A DNA stretch of 64,000 nucleotides from Mesorhizobium sp. (GTDB lineage: Bacteria > Pseudomonadota > Alphaproteobacteria > Rhizobiales > Rhizobiaceae), in NCBI GenBank assembly GCA_004020645.1, contig SAQL01000003.1:124001-188000 (forward strand), given 5' to 3'. Every line of letters starts with the position of its first letter. Position 1 is the first letter of the stretch. The position numbers were made by a program, and so were the translations under genes. Under the pieces are notes generated by a model. The model was not told where the DNA came from and did not search any database. It was given only the letters and a program-made list of their open reading frames with translations. Positions 59,419-64,000 of this stretch are shown in pieces.

Positions 59419-59503
59419 CTGCTGCTTCCGCCGATTCTATTATGACACTCTAATTGACGTGCGAACGGAAATCGAGCCACCTAATTACAGAAGGTATCCC
59501 AAT

Positions 59504-59833
59504 ATGCGCAGCATCAACCGTTTCACCGTTGCCGGGAACGTAGGCAGCGTCACCAGCTTCAATAAGGCGGTCAAGGTCAGCATCGCTGCCGACCGCCATT
59601 GGACCAACGACGCCGGGAAAAAGGAAACCAGGACGGACTGGGTCACCGTCACCGTGTTCGATGATCAGGCCGCCTGGATCAAAGACAACGTTTCCAAAGG
59701 CCAGCCGGTCATAGCCGAAGGCCGCGTCAGCAACTCATCCTACGAAAAGGACGGCGAGACGGTCTACACGACCGATCTGGTCGCAACGACCTTCAACGCC
59801 TTTCAGGCCACCAATGCCAATGCGAACGACTGA
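59504..59833 (+). CDS. ssb: single-stranded DNA-binding protein (plasmid type)
   Basis: This 109-aa OB-fold protein has MRSINRFTVAGNVGSVTSFN at the N-terminus, then TDWVTVTVFDDQAAWIKDN and GQPVIAEGRVSNSSYEKDGE. It lacks the acidic C-terminal tip (DDDIPF) used by chromosomal SSB to recruit partners; the end is NANAND. The ATG at 59504 has AGAAGG upstream. Plasmid SSBs protect transferred strands and damp SOS in recipients. A broken paralogue lies at 56841. Confidence 0.88.
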   Translation: MRSINRFTVAGNVGSVTSFNKAVKVSIAADRHWTNDAGKKETRTDWVTVTVFDDQAAWIKDNVSKGQPVIAEGRVSNSSYEKDGETVYTTDLVATTFNAFQATNANAND

Positions 59834-60057
59834 CAGAACCCGTCCGACGGATCAGCACCTTCGGCCCTCCTTCCGGGAGCGGTGTCAGCGGGTTGGTCAC
59901 CGCGGCGCCGCAATTCGGCAAAGAACGGCAATGGCCGCCGAGTTTGCACCCCCTCCCCTTTGGCCGAGTGGCGCCCTGGCAAGCCATCCGCCAAAACAAG
60001 GACGATAGTCATGGAAGACGGCCTACTTGATGTGATCACGGTCGCGACCACGGGGAC

Positions 60058-60270
60058 GTGTGCAGCGAAATCGAATGCCGCCGCGGCGGCCTCGACTATC
60101 CGTCATGGCTGATCCTGGACGAATATAACCGGGTCCAGGTCGATGAAGCCTATGATCTGGTGACGACGACGCCGATCGGCGCGTTCAGTCCCGCATTTGT
60201 CCGCAAGATTGCTGGCGTGATCAATGAGACGGCGGCGCAGCGTCGATTGTGCGGCATCGTTCGCAAATAG
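60058..60270 (+). CDS. small hypothetical protein, possibly 5'-frameshifted
   Basis: This 70-aa protein reads GLDYPSWLILDEYNRVQVDE and GAFSPAFVRKIAGVINETAA. A GTG at 60058 could start it. The preceding frame from ATG 60011 (MEDGLLDVITVATTG) would continue naturally into it if one G were added in the GGGG run near 60055. So the original gene was probably about 86 aa and this copy may be broken. Confidence 0.5.
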   Translation: MCSEIECRRGGLDYPSWLILDEYNRVQVDEAYDLVTTTPIGAFSPAFVRKIAGVINETAAQRRLCGIVRK

Positions 60271-60713
60271 CCGGACTGATTTTCTTGGCAGGCCTCCGGT
60301 CCTTATCCGCATCGAGCGGGCCAGGACCGGAGCGAGGGGCGCCCTACGCCCCTCCCCTCGCATTCCCCTCCCCGACCACGGCCGCCGCTCCGTTTCACGT
60401 TGCGGGGTCACTTCAGCCTGCGAGAGACGGGATCTTGTTATCCACGCAGCAGACATCGACCCAGCGGCTCTGGCAGTCGCGCAAATACAATGCTCGCATG
60501 CACGGCGCATCAGCATACAGCCGGTCGCCCGAAAGGTAGCCGCGTAGTCCTGCGGTTCTCCGGTCTGTTCTTTTGCATACCCACGCCGCCAGCAACGCAG
60601 ACCGAGGGCCAACGCCGGGCTTTGCCGCCGCGACACGGTTGCCTTGACGGTTGGTTTGCGGACCAAGATGGGAGCTGATGTAAGTGGCGGATGGGCTTCG
60701 TGGAGAATTCCAA
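60271..60713. other. non-coding region upstream of repA
   Basis: There is a GC-rich hairpin GAGGGGCG/CGCCCCTC (60334-60354, 5-nt loop) inside a pyrimidine-rich stretch. Beyond it no gene is convincing. A minus-strand frame ending at 60413 has a cysteine-bearing C-terminus but no start signals. Confidence 0.4.
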
Positions 60714-60755
60714 TTGTCAGCCGTACTTTTCCGCGTTTCAGTCAATGATAACAAT
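60714..60755. repeat. 42-bp Rep-region repeat, copy 1 (upstream of repA)
   Basis: This copy shares 34 of 42 bases with 62109-62150, including TTGTCAGCCGTAC at the left and AGTCAA..GAT.ACAAT at the right. In copy 1 the outer ends extend to CCAATTGT...ACAATTGG, an inverted repeat. Only two copies were noticed, one on each side of repA, so it is a candidate RepA/RepB binding or partition site. Confidence 0.65.
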
Positions 60756-60810
60756 TGGGTAAGTTCGATTCCGGCTCGCAAGTTGTGGGACGTGATGCCC
60801 GATCGCTCCC

Positions 60811-60827
60811 GTTAACCTTTTGTTAAC
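60811..60827. promoter_or_regulatory. tandem GTTAAC palindromes before repA
   Basis: GTTAAC-CTTTT-GTTAAC lies about 95 bp upstream of the repA start. The promoter of repABC operons is repressed by RepA with RepB through palindromic operators, so this pair is a candidate. Confidence 0.45.
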
Positions 60828-60921
60828 TCAATATTTCTTGCCGGGCCGCATAGAATCGGGCGATAGTAACGATAATTTGGGGGGAAACCCGAAAATATCG
60901 TTCCTGAAGGGCCAGCGGGCA

Positions 60922-62100
60922 ATGAACATAGCCGCTCAAGTTGAAGAAATCGGCTTTGCAGACACCATTCTCGACCAAGGCAGCGAGATTTCACGCAAGC
61001 TGGACATGCTCCGTATCGAAAAGTTTCCGCCAAATGCCCAGAAGACGCTTCGGCAATTTTCTCTTGCGGAGGTAGCAGATTACATTGGGGTGTCCCAGAG
61101 CTACCTGAAGAAGCTGCATCTGGAAGGCAAAGGCGTGCAGCCGATCACATCGTCAACGGGGCGCCGCTCGTACACTGCGGAGCAGATGAACGAACTCAGG
61201 AGGTTTCTCGACCGTGAACCACGTCGCCGAGCAGGCGACAAACTGCAGGTCCTGGCTGTCGTCAATTTCAAGGGCGGCTCAGGCAAGACAACGACTGCAG
61301 CGCATCTAGCGCAGTATCTCGCGCTCACCGGACATCGCGTGTTGGCGATTGACCTCGATCCGCAAGCCTCTCTCACTGCCCTTCACGGCATTCAACCTGA
61401 ACTGGATCAAAATCCCTCGTTGTATGAATCGCTGCGGTACGACGAACAGAAGAAGTCGATCGTCGAGGTCATTCGACCTACGAATTTTCCGAACCTCGAC
61501 ATCGTGCCCGCGAACCTGGAGCTTCAGGAGTACGAATACGACACACCTCTGGCGATGCAGGACAAGGGGTCCAGTGCGGGGAAGATGTTCTATACCCGCA
61601 TCGGGGACGCATTGGCCGAGGTTGATGACCGTTACGATGTTGTTGTTGTCGATTGCCCGCCGCAACTCGGATACCTGACACTGACCGCACTGACTGCGGC
61701 GACCTCCGTTCTGATCACTGTTCATCCGCAGATGCTCGATATCATGAGCATGAGCCAGTTCCTGCTTATGCTCGGCGAAATCCTTAAGTCGATCGAGGGG
61801 GCCGGTGTGAAGGTTTCCCTGAACTGGTTCCGCTATCTCGTCACCCGGTTCGAACCTACCGACATACCGCAGACCCAGATGGTCGGATTCATGCAGTCCA
61901 TGTTCGCGAAGCAGATGCTGAAGAACCACATGCTGAAGTCGACCGCGATCTCGGACGCAGGGCTGACCAAACAGACACTGTACGAAGTCGAACGGTCGCA
62001 GTTCACTCGATCGACATATGACCGCGCAATGGAATCCTTAACTGCCGTGAACGGAGAGATTGCCGCTCTCGTCCATCAAGCATGGGGACGCAGGCAATGA
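60922..62100 (+). CDS. repA: plasmid partition ATPase RepA (ParA family)
   Basis: This 392-aa protein has an N-terminal HTH region (FSLAEVADYIGVSQSYLKKL, residues about 50-70) that binds the operator. Deviant Walker A is VVNFKGGSGKTTTAAHLAQY and Walker B-like is YDVVVVDCPPQLG. ATG 60922 (MNIAAQVEEI) matches the usual RepA N-terminus; in-frame sequence upstream has no family features. RepA segregates the plasmid with RepB and represses the operon. Confidence 0.95.
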   Translation: MNIAAQVEEIGFADTILDQGSEISRKLDMLRIEKFPPNAQKTLRQFSLAEVADYIGVSQSYLKKLHLEGKGVQPITSSTGRRSYTAEQMNELRRFLDREPRRRAGDKLQVLAVVNFKGGSGKTTTAAHLAQYLALTGHRVLAIDLDPQASLTALHGIQPELDQNPSLYESLRYDEQKKSIVEVIRPTNFPNLDIVPANLELQEYEYDTPLAMQDKGSSAGKMFYTRIGDALAEVDDRYDVVVVDCPPQLGYLTLTALTAATSVLITVHPQMLDIMSMSQFLLMLGEILKSIEGAGVKVSLNWFRYLVTRFEPTDIPQTQMVGFMQSMFAKQMLKNHMLKSTAISDAGLTKQTLYEVERSQFTRSTYDRAMESLTAVNGEIAALVHQAWGRRQ

Positions 62101-62108
62101 CCGTTCTG

Positions 62109-62150
62109 TTGTCAGCCGTACAATCGCGGGTTTTAGTCAACGATGACAAT
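62109..62150. repeat. 42-bp Rep-region repeat, copy 2 (between repA and repB)
   Basis: This copy begins TTGTCA and ends TGACAA-T, so its outer six bases form an inverted repeat. It starts 9 bp after the repA stop and ends 30 bp before repB. It may be the centromere-like site bound by RepB, or an operator. Confidence 0.65.
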
Positions 62151-62179
62151 GACATGTTTCATTTTCGGAGAAGCTGAAG

Positions 62180-63178
62180 ATGGCAAGGCGAGACGTGCTA
62201 CTAGGCATTACGCAAGCGGAGACGACTAAGCCGGATCGCCCGGCGACCGCTGGTTACGCGACGCGTGGGGCCTCACGATCGATGCTGTCATCCATCGGCG
62301 AGCTTGCAGCCCAGGCGGCAAAGGCCGAACGGCTGCTTGAAGGCGAGACAGTGGTCGACCTCGATCCCAATCTCATCGATGGCTCGTTCGTTTCCGATCG
62401 CATGGAAGACGACGACGAAGCGTTCGCTGAATTGGTGGCCGCAATTAGGGAGAGGGGGCAGGACAGTCCGATTCTGGTTCGGCCTCACCCCGCGAAGAAC
62501 GGGCGCTATCAGATCGTATTCGGTCACCGTCGTGCTCGCGTGGCAAAACAACTTGGGAAACCCGTCCGCGCCGTCGTCAAGGAGCTTCATGACAAGGATC
62601 ATGTGGTTGCGCAGGGACAGGAAAACTCAGCACGGGCCAATCTGTCTTTCATCGAGCGGGCGGTGTTCGCACACAATCTGGCGGATCTCGGCCATGACAG
62701 GGAAACCATTCAGTCAGCTTTGGCGATCGACGCTCCAATGCTTACGAGAATGCTTTCGGTCACAAAACGCATTCCAACTGCCATCATCCATGCGATCGGA
62801 GCCGCAAAAGGTATCGGCCGCGACCGCTGGCTTGACCTGACGCTGCTGATCGAGAAGCCGTCAAATCTGGTGAAGGCACAGGAATTCGTTGAGACTGAGG
62901 AGTTCAAGTCGGCGGCAACCGATGACCGCTTCAACCTCCTCTTCAATTCTTTAAAGACACCCAGAAAACCCAAGAAGGGGGCAGGTGCGTCCCCCAATGC
63001 CAAATCCTGGGCTATGGCAGGCAAATTGGTCAGCGTGACCACGAAGGACACCGGGAAGGCATTCACCTTGGCTGTGAAGGCCAAGGACGCCTCCCGTTTC
63101 GGTGCGTACCTTTCCGAGAACCTGGAGCAGCTCTATCGAGCCTTCAGGGATTTGGAAGCGAAGCAAACAGGAGACTGA
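62180..63178 (+). CDS. repB: plasmid partition protein RepB (ParB family)
   Basis: This 332-aa protein has the ParB N-terminal domain: LVAAIRERGQDSPILVRPHP, QIVFGHRRARVAKQLGKPVR and QENSARANLSFIERAVFAHN. An HTH follows near LAIDAPMLTRMLSVTKRIP. The N-terminal ASRSMLSSIGELAAQAAKAE is typical of RepB. GGAGAAGCTGAAG precedes the ATG. RepB binds parS sites and interacts with RepA. Confidence 0.95.
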   Translation: MARRDVLLGITQAETTKPDRPATAGYATRGASRSMLSSIGELAAQAAKAERLLEGETVVDLDPNLIDGSFVSDRMEDDDEAFAELVAAIRERGQDSPILVRPHPAKNGRYQIVFGHRRARVAKQLGKPVRAVVKELHDKDHVVAQGQENSARANLSFIERAVFAHNLADLGHDRETIQSALAIDAPMLTRMLSVTKRIPTAIIHAIGAAKGIGRDRWLDLTLLIEKPSNLVKAQEFVETEEFKSAATDDRFNLLFNSLKTPRKPKKGAGASPNAKSWAMAGKLVSVTTKDTGKAFTLAVKAKDASRFGAYLSENLEQLYRAFRDLEAKQTGD

Positions 63179-63184
63179 AACCGC

Positions 63185-63241
63185 AAAAGAAAAAGGCCCC
63201 CGAACGTCACCGTCGCGGAAGCCCTTCTCGTTTCGTAGCAG
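63185..63241 (-). ncRNA. counter-transcribed RNA (ctRNA, incompatibility RNA) of repABC
   Basis: On the minus strand TTGACA (63269-63274) and GATTCT (63246-63251) are spaced by 17 bp, a good promoter. About 45-50 nt downstream, an imperfect stem pairs AAGG(G)CTTCCG with CGGGGGCCTT and is followed by TTTTTC, an intrinsic terminator (63185-63225). All repABC plasmids studied carry such a small antisense RNA between repB and repC, limiting RepC synthesis and causing incompatibility. Its end points are estimates. Confidence 0.8.
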
Positions 63242-63335
63242 ATCGAGAATCCCATTTCCGCGAATCAGTGTCAAGAGTTTTGAGCGTCGTTTCGGCGAGC
63301 GGATTTCTTTTGCCTAATTGAAGGCGAAGGAAGAA

Positions 63336-64000
63336 ATGGAAACGCATACCTCAACGACGCCCTTTGGGCGGCGGTCGATGACGCTTGGCATGATTTCAAG
63401 CCAAGTCACCGCAAGGGCGGTGCCGAAGGACGTGATCGTCCACAAATGGCATGTCTTTCAAGATATCAAGGACGCCAGGATCGCTCTGGGCGCCACTGAT
63501 CGCGCCTTGGCCATTCTTGACGCGCTTCTGTCGTTCCATCCTGACACGGCCCTTCATGGCGACAGCGAGCTGATCGTCTGGCCATCCAACGAGCAGCTGA
63601 TGCGCCGCGCCAACGGAATGCCCCCGACGACCTTACGCCGGCATTTGGCCGTCCTGGTCGAGTGTGGATTGATCATCCGTCGCGACAGCCCGAACGGCAA
63701 GCGGTTCGCCCGGAAAGGGCAGGGCGGCGAGATCGAGCAAGCCTATGGCTTCGACATCTCGCCGATCGTCGCGCGCGCCGAGGAGTTCAAGGATCTTGCG
63801 GATGCGGTCAGATCTGAGAAGAAGGCCTTTCGTCTCGTTAAGGAGCGGCTAACCATATGCCGGCGTGACATCGTCAAGATGATCGACGCAGGCATTGAGG
63901 AAGGCGTGCCGGCGAACTGGGGCAGGATCCAGCAGGCCTACCAGGCGATTGTCGGCCAGATGCCACGAACCGCACCCCGACAGGCGTTCGAGGCGATCGC
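63336..64000 (+). CDS. repC: replication initiator RepC, 3' end outside window
   Basis: The first 221 residues are visible: METHTSTTPFGRRSMTLGMI is the classic RepC N-terminus, followed by KWHVFQDIKDARIALGATDR, LIVWPSNEQLMRRANGMPPT and a winged HTH (TLRRHLAVLVECGLIIRRDS). GGCGAAGGAAG precedes the ATG. RepC initiates replication at an origin inside its own gene. Full length is usually about 400 aa. Confidence 0.95.
   Translation, partial: METHTSTTPFGRRSMTLGMISSQVTARAVPKDVIVHKWHVFQDIKDARIALGATDRALAILDALLSFHPDTALHGDSELIVWPSNEQLMRRANGMPPTTLRRHLAVLVECGLIIRRDSPNGKRFARKGQGGEIEQAYGFDISPIVARAEEFKDLADAVRSEKKAFRLVKERLTICRRDIVKMIDAGIEEGVPANWGRIQQAYQAIVGQMPRTAPRQAFEAI

Noticed and set aside
60413-60781. 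Minus-strand frame upstream of repA ending in a cysteine-containing tail
   Set aside because: No ribosome site and no recognisable domain; it overlaps the Rep-region repeat. A real short gene cannot be fully excluded.
1-64000. CRISPR arrays, tRNA and rRNA genes, phage integrases
   Set aside because: No regularly spaced repeats, cloverleaf candidates or integrase motifs were recognised on either strand by eye.

Overview
The window looks like part of a large repABC plasmid (or chromid) from a Rhizobiales alphaproteobacterium of the Mesorhizobium/Phyllobacterium/Ochrobactrum type. The right end holds repA, repB and the start of repC, a plasmid type confined to Alphaproteobacteria. A complete VirB/VirD4 type IV secretion operon lies in the middle. 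The left side is GC-rich and packed with rhizobial-style catabolic operons. No rRNA, tRNA, CRISPR array or integrase was seen, and no relaxase is inside the window, so a mobilisation function, if present, lies outside it.

Layout. 1-26.4 kb is a catabolic island. It holds a polyamine-type ABC ATPase and a class III aminotransferase (minus strand), a divergent glutamate-1-semialdehyde-type aminotransferase with an SDR dehydrogenase, and a branched-chain-amino-acid-type ABC transporter split over two divergent arms (livMGF and livKH) with a GntR/FCD regulator. A seven-gene operon follows: hydantoinase A and B, two related amidohydrolases, two small Rieske proteins and a ferredoxin reductase. Next come a polyamine-type binding protein with two permeases, a second GntR/FCD regulator, a split transketolase and a succinate-semialdehyde-type dehydrogenase. 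At least five promoter regions in this island carry the same AT-rich operator-like sequence built on TATAAGTT/C half-sites, so the operons probably form one regulon.

26.5-30.7 kb is a scar zone: a LuxR/TraR-type regulator broken by several frameshifts, a VOC protein and small DMT transporter divergent from a LysR regulator, and a frameshifted IS110-family transposase fused to the last part of a copper amine oxidase. 30.8-44.0 kb is the T4SS, transcribed leftward in the order virB1-2-3-4, an extra lytic transglycosylase, virB5-7-6-8-9-10-11, virD4. 44-47.4 kb holds small secreted or membrane proteins. 47.8-52.1 kb carries an MFS transporter and a nickel/cobalt-type resistance operon (RcnR/NreA-like repressor, NreB-like exporter, NicO/RcnA-like exporter) with a clear palindromic operator. 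53.0-55.6 kb is a lower-GC pair: a membrane protein with a DNA-binding-like N-terminus and an alpha/beta hydrolase, resembling the RcgA/RcgR pair of quorum-regulated rhizobial plasmids. 55.7-60.3 kb is a plasmid backbone of small secreted proteins, two ssb copies (one broken), a winged-helix protein and a tandem-HTH XRE regulator. 60.3-64 kb is repABC with a counter-transcribed RNA and a 42-bp repeat on both sides of repA.

A 14-bp near-palindrome, GTTAAAGTAWNAAC, sits upstream of virB1 and at three places in the 56-59 kb backbone, including the promoter region of the XRE regulator. This suggests one plasmid-encoded circuit that ties conjugation or secretion to the maintenance genes. Together with the shared operator of the catabolic island, it is the least explained signal in the window. 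All functions are inferred from sequence patterns read by eye; no database search was run.
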